Shown piece by piece: positions 24,655 to 35,466 of a stretch of DNA of 64,000 bases (the stretch's first letter is position 1; each line of letters starts with the position of its first letter). A program made the position numbers and the translations under genes. Origin of the DNA: Epiperipatus broadwayi (Eukaryota; Onychophora; Udeonychophora; Euonychophora; Peripatidae); the NCBI GenBank assembly GCA_028023455.1, contig JAQFVV010007261.1, positions 55,215-119,214 on the forward strand, written 5' to 3'. Under the pieces are notes generated by a model. That model made no database searches. It saw nothing but the letters and a program-made list of their open reading frames with translations, and was not told where the DNA came from.

Positions 24655-26319
24655 TTAACATTTATCTTTAGTCCTACTTTCCTCTGATAATTCATGCAAC
24701 ATATCCTGCAGCTCTGAAGCATTATTTGCAAAAACAACTACATAATCTGCGAAATCTAAATGATTTAAATAATCTACATTTACTTTCACTCCTTTAGTTT
24801 CCCATTTTAATCCAGAAAATACTTCTTTGCAGCACTGCTGCAAAAAGTTTTGGGGATATGGAGTCACCTTGTCTTACACCTTTCTCAATGTTGACTTTCC
24901 CAGTATCATTATGTAATCTAATTGTTGCTGTTGCATTTTTATAAATATGACAATATCCTGGATCTATACCTTGATGATCCAATGCTTTAATCACTGAAGA
25001 AATGTTTATAGAATCAAATGCCTTTTCATAATCTACAAATCCAATACATAATGACAACTCATATTCATTCGTCCTTTCTATAACTTCTCTCAACACCTGG
25101 ATATGATCTACTGTACTAAAACCACTTTTAAATCCAGCTTGTTCTCTTGGTTGGTGGAAATCCAATGTTCTCTGTAGACGAGTTGTAATTATCTTGGTAA
25201 AATTTTTATATAAAACTGATAAAAGGTTGATAGGTCTGTAATTTCTAATATCTTCTTTATCACCTTTTTTAAATATTAATATTATTACTGCATTCTTCCA
25301 ATCATCTGGTACATCTTTATCATTTAGATATTTTTTATATAACTTTGCTAAAAAATTTTCTATTTCTTCACCTGCTTCTTTTAATATATCAATTATAATT
25401 CCATCATTACCTGGAGCCTTTCTTTTCTTCATACATTTAATTGTGTATCTCACTTCTTCATTTAAAATTCTGGGCAATTCGGAAGATGTAATAGATATAG
25501 GAGGTACTTGTTCTTTATTACTATATAATTCTTGATAAAAATCTTCTACCAATTTCATGATGTCATCTCTCTTTTTAGTAAAAATTCCCTCTTTTTCTTT
25601 TATTGCAGATATAAATTTCCTACCAATACCAATATGTTGTTTTACATTCTTAAGACTTTTATTTTCTTCTACAGCTTTCCTTGCTAGTTCACAGTTATAC
25701 TTTCTTATATCATTTTCAACTCTTTTCCACACCATTTTACAAAATTCGAGATATTCAATCCTTTTTAATGCATTATTTTTGTATATCTTCATATTCCTTC
25801 TTTTCTTCATCAATTATCTAGTCTCAGTAGAAATTTTATTGGTCAATTGCTGCTTTTTTCTACCAGCTATTTTTGTTGCAGTTTTTAAAAGTGTATCTGT
25901 TATTTTCATATTAATTTCATTCAATCTGAATCATGTTCAAAATCTACTAATACTTGAAACTGATTTGTAAGTTCTAATTTAAATTCATTAGAATGTTCCT
26001 GAAGATTAGGAATATCAACTGTAAATATTGTTTTTCTTAATAATTTTTGTCTCTCTAGTTTCACATTAACATGTATCTTACACCTTACTAATCGATGATC
26101 ATTTCCTGTGTTAAATTTATTAAGAACATTACAATATTGAAATATGTATTTCCTGTTAGTCAAAATATAATCCAATTCTGCTGTATCTTCATTTGGATGC
26201 TTCCATGTCCATTTCCTTTTAACTGTTTTTCTCAAAAAAAAGAATTCATAATATAAAGTTTTTTTTTTCTGCAATTTCCACAAGTCTATGCCCTCTCTCA
26301 TTTCTATTACCATAACCAA
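24655..26319 (-). pseudogene. RTE endonuclease/reverse transcriptase, broken
   Basis: In order, the protein shows the last part of the APE-type endonuclease (ELDYILTNRKYIF, NDHRLVR), a linker and RT blocks KAPGNDG, NYRPINLLSVLY, EQAGFKSGF, FVDYEKAFDS and GVRQGDSISPK. The frame shifts near 24840-24865. In the next frame the catalytic YxDD-type box reads FADYVVVF, so the second catalytic aspartate is replaced by tyrosine and the enzyme would be inactive. It is often mislabelled craniofacial development protein 2-like in databases because of this endonuclease family. Confidence 0.88.
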
Positions 26320-26438
26320 ATACAGGACTTTTATCTTTCATTTATTTACCAATTCTAGCATTAAAGTCTCCCATAACAATTTTAAAATGTTGTTTACTCT
26401 GATCAAAAGCCTTTTGTACATCCATATAAAAATCTTCT

Positions 26439-26458
26439 ATATATATATATATATATAT
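26439..26458. repeat. (TA)10 microsatellite at RTE 5' junction
   Basis: Ten TA units lie exactly at the truncated 5' end of RTE copy 2. Confidence 0.9.
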
Positions 26459-26640
26459 AAATGGAAACCTTCAGCCCACTTTCCCTTTCACCATTAACCT
26501 AATGATCTGCCTGTCTGAATTAGGTTCGAACCTATTTTAAATGTCAAAAATGTTACATAAAAGTCGAGTGGTAAAATTTGCTATCATGGCCGCCTGAATG
26601 GCATCATCCATTTACATATGAAAGTATGCTATAATTAGAC
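26459..26640 (-). mobile_element. Possible tRNA-derived SINE
   Basis: On the minus strand a box B-like GGTTCGAACCT (near 26522-26532) lies about 55-70 bases after a possible box A region with GGCGGCCATGATAGC. The sequence then runs through GGGAAAGTGGGCTGAAGG and ends in the (TA)10 tract, which could be its tail. There is no second copy in the window and no target duplication could be seen, so this is tentative. Confidence 0.3.
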
Positions 26641-27170
26641 AGATTGTTAAAATTATTGTGTAGAAATCCTCATAATTATTATAAAATACTTTGTTAATTT
26701 ATCAGTCAATTCTTAATTATATTCACTATTATATTCATATGTGGATGGATAATTTAAACCATGGAATGATGACAATGATTTGTACATATATTTTAAAATT
26801 AAATAAAAAGAAATAATATGAAACATTTTCTTTAAAATATGTTTACGGTTTTTTGATTTAATGTCAATTTTTTTTTTTTTAAAGCAAATAATGTAGGGAA
26901 AGAAAATACCGTTACTATCTGCTAGGCCTTAAAAATTTATAACACCTAAAAAAAGATCTTATTAATGAAATCGGAATCAAAATTATATAATTTATATATT
27001 TAAATAATTTTTTTTAAAGTAAATGAAATATAACACCTTGGAGGCATTATCAGTAGAAAAAAATCAGATTGTATGATTTTGTTCTAATTAAAAGTCAGTT
27101 GGTGCTGAGGCAAACAAAATTCCAAAAGGTGTTAAGGCTTGGTAGGTAGAAATATATAATGTACTAACAT
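26641..27170. other. AT-rich sequence, nothing recognised
   Basis: Unassigned flank to the left of the older LTR element. Confidence 0.4.
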
Positions 27171-29002
27171 TGTGTTGGCACATAATAATTTTGTCTAAAA
27201 ATTATTAAAATAAAATTATTCATTAAAAGAAAATAGTATCTAAATGTTTAAGAGTTTTTTTTTTATTGTAGTTTGTTTTCGAAAAACATAAAATTAAAAG
27301 TCAAATAGTTTTTTGAAATAAAAGGTTACAATTAATTAATTAAATGTGGGAAGGGGGGTTGCATTAGAAAAGTCAAGTTAAAAGTTTATAAAAGAAGTTT
27401 AGAAAAAGCTTTTGCTAAAAACTATTAATTCATAGTTTTACAGCGAAAATTAAAAGAAGTTGATTTTCAAATAAGTTATAAATGATTGATTTGAAAAAAG
27501 AAAGAAAGGAAATGTTGAACTAAAAGTTTAAAAATATAAATCTCTTTATTTAAGTTAAAGAAAAAAAAGTCATCTCTAAAAACTAAATAGTGAATTGATC
27601 TTAAATTATATAAGTGTGTAAATGATAAATTAATATGAATTTGTTAGTAAAATATATATGTGTGATTGTAAATATAAATGTATGCGAAAATTATCATTAA
27701 AAAACACAGCGATGGCTATTAATTAAAAAATGTAAAAATAACACATTTGCTAAGGCTGCTAATTAACATCTCCAACAACAGGATTAAAAGCTTATTTCCA
27801 GGAATGCAATTAAAAACCAACAGTTATTGTGGGTGGACATCAAAATGACAACAGGCCTTAAGTATAAATAGTCCAGTTTTTTATCGGATGATTAGTTGAG
27901 ATTACAATTTAGATTGTGCAGTTGAGATTACAATTGAGATTGTGCAGTTGAGATTAAATCAGTCAATAATGCAGTGTTAAAAAAAATATTGGAAACATAC
28001 AACTGTCTCTAGCCTGAGTCCAGTGAAACAGCAAAACCTGCCAGTGAAAATAATGGTTGTATAACAACATGAAATCCACTGTCAATATTTAACTGTCTCC
28101 AAGAATAGTGCCAATGAATAATAATAATAAAACTTCTCAAGAAAATGTCCCAGCTGGCTGGAAATATTTGTACTTGAAGCAGGAAACAAAGTTCTAAATC
28201 CAGGTTCAAAAATCCTAGGTAATAACATTTTCTTATTCTCATTTATAAAGTAGCCATCACATTCATAAAGCCTCCTAGAGCCAAGAAATATGAACTCTAT
28301 AGCATAGATAGACAAATTATTAATGTGTGTGTTTTAAATATCTAATATTATTTTATGTTTTGTTATATGATATTATGGTGTGTGAATTGATATGTGCGTG
28401 ACCATTATACCAGTGTAATATTAATTAAATACGATTTATTAAAGTATTTAAAATTAGTACAATAAGTGTTAATTAAAATAAATTGTCTTTTAAACTAAAG
28501 CTTAATCTGTCAATCAATTCTTTTGCCACTAGTTAAGGAATAAGTTGTTATTGAATTAAAAATAGATTGAGCTAATAAAGGGATTTTTTGAGTGCTGGAT
28601 TATGGACCTACTGTCCAAATATTGTTAGTTCTGAACTAGCTGGTGCCCAGGGTTTATTCCGAAACAAATAAAGTATTTGGAAAGCAGCGGTTTGAATCTA
28701 GCAGTCAAGATGGGCCACAGTCTGGAAATGTGATCATGTTATGCATTGCATAGCTTGGTCTGACTGTAGGTATTGTTGATGGCCCTTGTGGTTTAAGACC
28801 TGTAGCCATTTCTACTATTGCATTTTTATACACATGTGCTTGAGGCTACAGCCTTAATGAATATTACCTATGTAATCAATGTGCGTTTAAATAAATTTAT
28901 AATTACAACATAAGATTATAAATTTATTACAAAAAAGGTTTAAACACAGCTAAATGTAGCTTGTAGAATATGTTGGATCTCATATGGTTTGAACCCAGTA
29001 CA
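27171..29002 (+). repeat. 5' LTR of the older element
   Basis: Matches 35467-37244 along its length. It contains a small tandem array, GAGATTGTGCAGTTGAGATTACAATT-like with a period of about 24 bp, at 27894-27960, also present in the other LTR. Short frames such as 28009-28242 are spurious. Confidence 0.75.
27863..27870 (+). promoter_or_regulatory. TATA box of the 5' LTR
   Basis: TATAAATA within AAGTATAAATAGTCCAG is followed about 25-30 bp later by GATGATTAGTTGAG. This looks like the core promoter of the LTR. The other LTR has the weaker TATAATTA at 36162-36169. No experimental support. Confidence 0.5.
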
Positions 29003-29095
29003 AATTGACTCCCAATGTGGTTGTGTCGAACCTAAGAAACAACAGTAATTAAATACTTTGTTTCTTGTATAAAAATAAAAATAGAAATTTTTAAA

Positions 29096-32000
29096 GAAAA
29101 GCTAAATTACATTTTTTAGGCTGCAGAAAGGAGTTTGCTATTAACTGAAAGGAGACACTTTGATTCCTCTTGGAGGTTTTAAAGGAACCGAGCAGGGCAA
29201 ATTCCTAATGTCCACTCCATACATTCTTGTCATTGCAGCTGTTATTACTATATGTTTATTCATATAGTATACGAACATGGATGGGCTGCTCACCAACATG
29301 CATTAGCCAGCGTGGTGAGTTTATTGGCTTTTTACCTCTGAGTTTAAGATCAAGAAACACCATGGTCTTTCTTCTCAGTGCCTGATAAGGCAGAATGAAT
29401 GTTTGTGTAAATGATAAAGATTTTTCCCAATTATACAATTATGACAGACAAAAATAAAGCATGGCCCTTAATCCCAGGAGGCTGTAAAGTCACCAACCAA
29501 GGCAGCGGTTGGTGGCCGAAGGTGGAGGGTGCTAAGAATATCCTGGAGGCGGACCCAGGCTGCCATTTGATGACGACTTTTTATTTAGGTACTTACAACT
29601 GCAGATCACTTTCAAGTGAAGGAAGATTGCAAGAATTAGAAGAAGAACTCTCTTATATTAAATGGGATATTATTGGACTTTGTGAAGTTAGAAGAAAAGG
29701 TGAAGATACAATTGATTTAAAAAGTGGACATATGCTCTATTATAAAGGCACAAATATTGGAAATACAAGTGGAGTAGGATTCATTATAAATAAAAAGTGG
29801 AAGAACAATATTGTGGAGATTGATGGTGTATCAGACAGAGTGGCAAGATTAGTTATACAACTTAATAGCAGATATCAAATGCAGATAATTCAGGTTTATG
29901 CCCCAACAAGTTCTCACAGTGATGAAGTAGTAGAAGATTTTTATATGGATGTACAAAAGGCTTTTTATCAGAGTAAACAACATTTTAAAATTGTTATGGG
30001 AGATTTTAATGCTAGAATTGGTAAACAAATGAAAGATGAAAGTGTTGTAGGTAATTTTGGTTATGGTAATAGAAATGAGAGAGGACATAGACTTGTGGAG
30101 TTTGCAGAGAAGGAAAAACTTTATATTATGAATTCTTTTTTTGAGAAAAATGTTAGAAGGAAATGGACATGGAAGCATCCAAATGAAGGTACAGCAGAAT
30201 TGGATTATATGTTGACTAACAGGAAATACATATTTCAAGATTGTAATGTTCTTAATAAATTTAACACAGGAAGTGATCATCGATTAGTAAGGGGTAAGAT
30301 ACATGTTAATGTAAAACTAGAGAGACAAAAATTATTAAGAAAAACTATATTTACAGTTGATATTCCTAATCTTCAGAAACATTCTAATGAATCTAAATTA
30401 GAACTTACAAATCGGTTTCAAGTATTAGTAGATTTTGAACATGATTCAGATTTGAATGAAATTAATATGAAAATAACTGATACACTTTTAAAAACTGCAA
30501 CAAACATAGCTGGTAGAAAAAAGCAGCAATTGACTAATACAATTTCTACTGAGACTAGAGAACTTATGAAGAAAAGAAGGAATATGAAGATATGCAAGAA
30601 TGATGCATTAAAAAGAATTGAATATCTCGAATTTTGTAAAATGGTGCGGAAAAGAGTTGAAAATGATATAAGAAAGTATAACTGTGAACTAGCAAGAAAA
30701 GCTGTAGAAGAAAATAAAAGTCTTAAGAATGTAAAACAACATTTTGGTATTGGTAGGAAATTTATATCTGCAATAAGGAAAAAAGATGGAATTATTACTA
30801 AAAAGAGGGATGACATTATGAAACTGGTAGAAGATTTTTATCAAGAATTATATAGTAATAAAGAACAAGTACCTCCTATATCTATTACATCTTCCAAATT
30901 TCCCAGAATTTTAAATGAAGAAATGAGACATGCAATTAAATGTATGAAGAAAGGAAAGGCTCCAGGTAATGATGGAATTATAATTGATATATTAAAAGAA
31001 GCAGGTGAAGAAACAGAAAAAATATTAGCAAAGTTATATACCAAATCTCTAAATGATAAAGATGTACTGGATGATTGGAAGAATGCAGTAATAATATTAA
31101 TATTTAAAAAAGGTGATAAAGAAGATATTAGAAATTACAGACCTATCAGCCTTTTATCAGTTTTATATAAAATTTTTACCAAGATAATTACAACTCGTCT
31201 ACAGAGAACCTTGGATTTTCACCAACCAAGAGAACAAGCTGGATTTAAAAGTGGTTTTATTACAGTAGATCATATTCAAGTATTGAGAGAAGTTATAGAA
31301 AGGACAAATGAATATGAGTTGTCATTATGTTTTGGATTTGTAGATTATGAAAAGGCATTTGATTCTATAAACATTTCTTCAGTGATTAAAGCATTGGATC
31401 ATCAAGGTATAGATCCAGGATATTGTCATATTTTAAAGAATATTTATAAAAATGCAACAGCAACAATTAGATTACATAATGATACTGGGAAAGTCAACAT
31501 TGAGAAAGGTGTAAGACAAGGTGACTCCATATCTCCAAAACTTTTTACAGCAGTGCTGCAAGAAGTATTTTGTGGATTAAAATGGGAAACTAAAGGAGTG
31601 AAAGTAAATGGAGATTATTTAAGTCATTTAGATTTCGCAGATGATGTAGTTGTTTTTGCAAATAATGCTTCCGAGCTGCAGGAAATGTTGCAGGAGTTAT
31701 CAGATGAAAGTAGGAAAGTAGGACTAAAGATAAATGTTAAAAAGACTAAAGTAATGTTTAATTGATTTGCTCAAAATATGAAAATAAAGACTGATTATGA
31801 TGAATTAGAAGAAGTTAAGAGTTACAAATACCTTGGTCAGATTATTAATACAGATGGAAACATAATAGAGGAAATTAATCATAGAATTAAACTTGGTTGG
31901 AGTGCTTTTCGTAGAAATAACTTGATATTAAAAGGAAATATGCCTATGTGTTTGAAAAGAAAGGTTTTTAACAAATGTGTTTTACCAGTTCTTACTTATG

Positions 32001-32415
32001 GATCTGAGACTTGGACACTTAATAGAAGATCAATACAGAGACTTCAGACCCCTCAAAGAAGTATGGAGAGATGTATGTTGGGAGTAACAAGAAGAGATCG
32101 AAAACGCAATGTATGGGTAAGAGAACAAACAGGTGTTACTGACCTCATTGAAAAAATGAAAAGATTGAAGTGGAGTTGGGCTGGACATATTGCTAGAAGA
32201 GATGATAATAGATGGACAATTGAAATTTTAAACTGGATTCCAAGTGATTGTAAAAGACCCAGAAGGAGACCACATGTAAGATGGATGGATGAAATAAGAA
32301 AATGTGTAGGGGTGATGTGGAGAAGAGAAGCTAAAGATCGGAGAAGATGGATTAAACTTGGAGAGACCTTCATCCTGCATTGGATTGATAATGGTTGATA
32401 ATGATGATGATGATG
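29096..32415 (+). mobile_element. RTE-type LINE, copy 3, near-intact
   Basis: The best-preserved RTE of the window. Homology to copy 1 begins near 29125, in the 5' untranslated region. A single long frame encodes endonuclease plus reverse transcriptase and is broken only by one TGA. The 3' end is an ATG/GAT trinucleotide tail at 32394-32415. A candidate 10-bp target duplication, AATTTTTAAA, occurs at 29086-29095 and 32416-32425. It is low-complexity, so the exact ends are tentative. The element sits inside the interior of the older LTR retrotransposon, just after its 5' LTR. It must therefore have inserted later. Confidence 0.9.
29441..32398 (+). pseudogene. RTE endonuclease-reverse transcriptase, one stop
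   Basis: This enzyme nicks target DNA and copies its RNA into the nick (target-primed reverse transcription). The frame is open from 29411. I favour the ATG at 29441, or one a little further in, as the start. Numbering from 29411, the APE-type endonuclease covers about residues 56-310: LGTYNCRSL (N63), CEVRR (E92), MGDFNARIG (D198, N200), ELDYML and SDHRLVR (D289, H290). RT follows at about 510-760 with KAPGNDG, NYRPISLLSVLY, EQAGFKSGF, FVDYEKAFDS (D645), GVRQGDSISPK and FADDVVVFA (D744, D745). All catalytic residues are present. A TGA at 31763-31765 ends the frame, but the same frame continues from 31766 to 32398 with the C-terminal YLGQIINTDGN...RPHVRWMDEIRK domain. Copy 2 has CGA at this codon, so this looks like a single C-to-T change. 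Confidence 0.92.
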
Positions 32416-32675
32416 AATTTTTAAAAAAGAATTGATCCAAATTTTTTTCTTTAAATGAAAAGAGGTTTTGCCATTTATGCTATTTAACATAAATTCTTTA
32501 TTTAAATTAAAGACAGTTAGATATTTTGGGTGGAACTAAAGCATTAAGAACAGGTAGACAAAAGGACAAGTGGGTGGAGTCAGTCATATGTTCCATTTTA
32601 AGAATAAATAAACAATAATAATATTTGATTTGTTAACGCAAAGAGATAATTTTAAAAAATAAGTATAGTGTAACC

Positions 32676-33860
32676 ATGAATAAAGAAATCGAGCCAGAAG
32701 AAAGCCTGGTATTTTTTAAAAATCCCCAGTTAGTGGAAAAAGAGAAAGAAGAAGTATCTGAGATGCAGATGTTGATGAAAATGATGAAGAATGTGATGGA
32801 AGAAATGTGTCAGAAATTTAAGCAAAGTCAGTGAGAAATACAAGAAATCAAGCAAAGTCAGAAAGTCCCCAAAAAGAATTGTGTCAGAAGTTTAAACAAA
32901 GCCAGCAAGAGTTCAAAGTAGAAATGATTAGAGAAATGAAGGCAATGAGGGATGAAATAAGGGAAACAGTAGAGATGAATCATATAGCCATAGAAAATGT
33001 AGTGAAAGATTTAAACAAAGAAAGGCAGGAAAGCATGATAGTAGAAAAAATCATAAAGGGGGTGAGAGCTGAATTAGAGCAAGGTAGCATTGAGTATAGC
33101 AATTTGGAAATTAAGTTAATACAGATAGAAGAGACATGTCAGGAATGGAGAAATGTAGTTAGAATGACACAGGAAGAATTAAGTATGTTAAAGAAAGAAG
33201 GCATTCAGAGGGAAATAGAATGAAGAATTGATGAAACAATGGAAAAAGTAGAAAGGGTGTCTTTTGAAATAGCAGAAAACGGTGATAGTTTAAAGTCTGA
33301 ACTGCAAAAGATATGTATAGATATAACTAAGGGTCTAGAATGTAAGATAGACCAAATAAAATGTAAATATACAAGTTATAATAGGGAGAATAAGCCAGAG
33401 GGACTGACCAAGAGATTCTTGGAGGAAAAGTTTACTATTGCAACATACAAGGCCAAAGCAGGAGAGAATCTGCTAAAACATTTGGAGAGTCTAACTGGTT
33501 TGTTTCAAATACAGGAGTGGCAAGAAGGGGATAATGTTACACTTGCTAGCAGTCACCAAGGAATAGCCTTATATTGGTGGCACATCCAGTATGCTAAACC
33601 ATGAACATTTGAGGAGTATAGGCACACCATCTTAAGAACCTCTTGGAGCAAAGCATGACAGGATGGCATACTCTTTAAGATATCTAAAGAAAGATATTCC
33701 AGCATCCATGGAGAAACTCTCATGCAATTTTTTTTAAACAGCTGGCAAAACTCAAGGCTTTAACTGCATTTCCATTGTTGGATGATCAAATCATAAGGAC
33801 AATCCAGCACAAACATGCCCCTGACCATGCAGCAAATGATGCTAAGTAGCAATGGTCAGA
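32676..33860 (+). pseudogene. gag: Retrotransposon gag of the older LTR element, broken
   Basis: The likely start is ATG at 32676 (MNKEIEPEESLVFFKNPQ). A stop at 32832-32834 and a frame change follow near a duplicated CAGAARTTTAARCAAAG motif. The next frame (32831-33604) encodes a long charged, coiled-coil-like segment (VEMIREMKAMRDEIRE) and then a capsid-like segment with GIALYWWHIQYAK. It is interrupted by TGA at 33221-33223 and TGA at 33602-33604, after which TFEEYRHTILRTSW continues. Further downstream, other frames hold LKALTAFPLLDDQIIRTIQHK, which parallels the late segment of the gag at 11.8 kb. At least three stops and two frame changes show long decay. Confidence 0.72.
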
Positions 33861-35466
33861 TGGTGGAAGAAATGGTATAATTTCTGACTCTAGTAGATTG
33901 TGAAAATTTGATTAGGGAGCCTATAGATTGATATAGGAAAATAGATCAGTATAATGGCCAAAATGTCCAGTAAAGGGAGCCACCTGACTGAGCTTAATTG
34001 TTAGTAAATGGACGGAATGTTAAAGTAATGGAAATAAACAAAGGACCAGAAACTGATAATGAATTTAAAAGCAAAACTTTTGATGTCGTTGATAAACCTA
34101 AATCAGCGAACCTGTTACTTAAAGCTAAACTAATAGATTGTTTCATAAAATAATAATAAGGAGGCTTTACTAAATAAAAGATTTTTTTCTCCATGCACAT
34201 AATAATTACGAAAAATGTTCACAAATAAATGGGTCAAATTAATGATTTAAAAGTAAAGTTTGTAGGATTCAATAAATGAATAAGATAACGGAAATATGCA
34301 GAATAGAAACAAGTTAAACAAATAAGTAATATCTGTAGAAAATAATAAATAAATTAGTATAATAAAATAAAAGTTTGTATTGAATGCGTGCAGGCTAATA
34401 AAAGGAAGTTAAATAAATGGTTTAATTAATGTAACCAAGTTAAATAAATAAGTGTAAAACATCCGTAATAAAATAATAAATAATTTATCATAATAAATGA
34501 ATAATTTTTTAGGGGGATTACATGCAAGTTAATAAAAGAAAGTAAATAAATGATTTAAAATAATCAAGTCAAATAAAATATCTGTATAATAAATGATCAT
34601 AATGAAATAAAAATAGTTTTTCTGAATACACACATGTTAATAAGAAGTTAAATAAATGGTGTAAAAATAATAATATTGTAAGATTTGTATAATATAATTA
34701 AATATGTTAAAATAATATGCGTAATGGTTAGAGTAAAGGTTAATATAAATAAATGGTTTATGATAATGTCCATGTGAATTGAAAAATAATATTGTAATGT
34801 TCATAAATAAATGAGTGTCAATTTAAGTTATATTAGGAATGTATAAGGTTTGAAATTAAAGGGAATGAGGGTAGTATTGAAATAAGTTTTAAATATGGAT
34901 AAGTTAAAGCTGTTTGTTGGATAAAATTTAGTACACATAACGGACTTATCAGGGATCATTCCTCTTTTAAAATGTGCACTGGGAACAACCAGAGTAAGTC
35001 ACAAATCACTTCTTCAGGGGAGAATCCCCATATCTCATACCTTGTTTCCAAAGCATAAGGCAAAATGGACATTTGATGAATCCTGCCATTTGCAGTGACC
35101 TTTTCTTTGTCAAAGTCCAGTCAAGAGAACCAGCATTTGAAGCTTCATTTTTCATACATGTAAGTTGGCATAAGCCAGTGAATCTGCATCCGCCTCATTT
35201 CCAAAAGATCCCTGTATCACAAAAAGATGCTGTCCTCGTGGTCACTATCCAGGACTAAAGTCATTGTAAGCAATGTTTCCAGCATCGAAAGAAGTAAAGT
35301 CTAATTGAAGATTGCCCATACCATGTAGAGTGTCAGATATTAGAAAGTAAACTCAAAAAATAATAAATAATTTAAGATTTAATAAAGAATTAAAGTTCTC
35401 AGAGAAAAAATGGTCAAAAATGACATATTTTACTCTCAAACAGAGTGCAGTGTAAGGTAGCAACAT
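33861..35466 (+). other. Interior of the older LTR element, degenerate
   Basis: No protease, RT or integrase motif. From about 34200 to 34830 the sequence is a degenerate AT-rich tandem array built on GTTAATAARAGRAAGTAAATAAATGRTTTAA-like units spaced roughly 110-135 bp apart, with about four to five recognisable units. From about 34950 to 35300 composition is more balanced and a short frame (35073-35258) is open, but I recognise no family. Confidence 0.45.

Larger units (their letters stand above)
23996..26438 (-). mobile_element. RTE-type LINE, copy 2, 5'-truncated
   Basis: The minus strand matches the RTE at 29.1 kb from residue ~177 of its open frame (GAAGATTTTTATATG) to the 3' end. The 5' end stops at a (TA)10 tract (26439-26458) and the 3' end abuts a long (TA)n block, so it appears to sit within a TA microsatellite. 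Long frames remain: endonuclease remnant (minus 26319-25921), reverse transcriptase (minus 25813-24794) and C-terminal domain (minus 24737-23997). At least two frameshifts break them. Confidence 0.9.

Noticed and set aside
29441-32398. Host gene similar to craniofacial development protein 2
   Set aside because: The endonuclease is followed by a full RT and RTE C-terminus, and other copies lie nearby; this is a retrotransposon.
32053-32490. Antisense open frames of 130-145 residues across the RTE copies (29849-30280, 30418-30816, 32053-32490)
   Set aside because: They are shadows of the RTE frame on the opposite strand.
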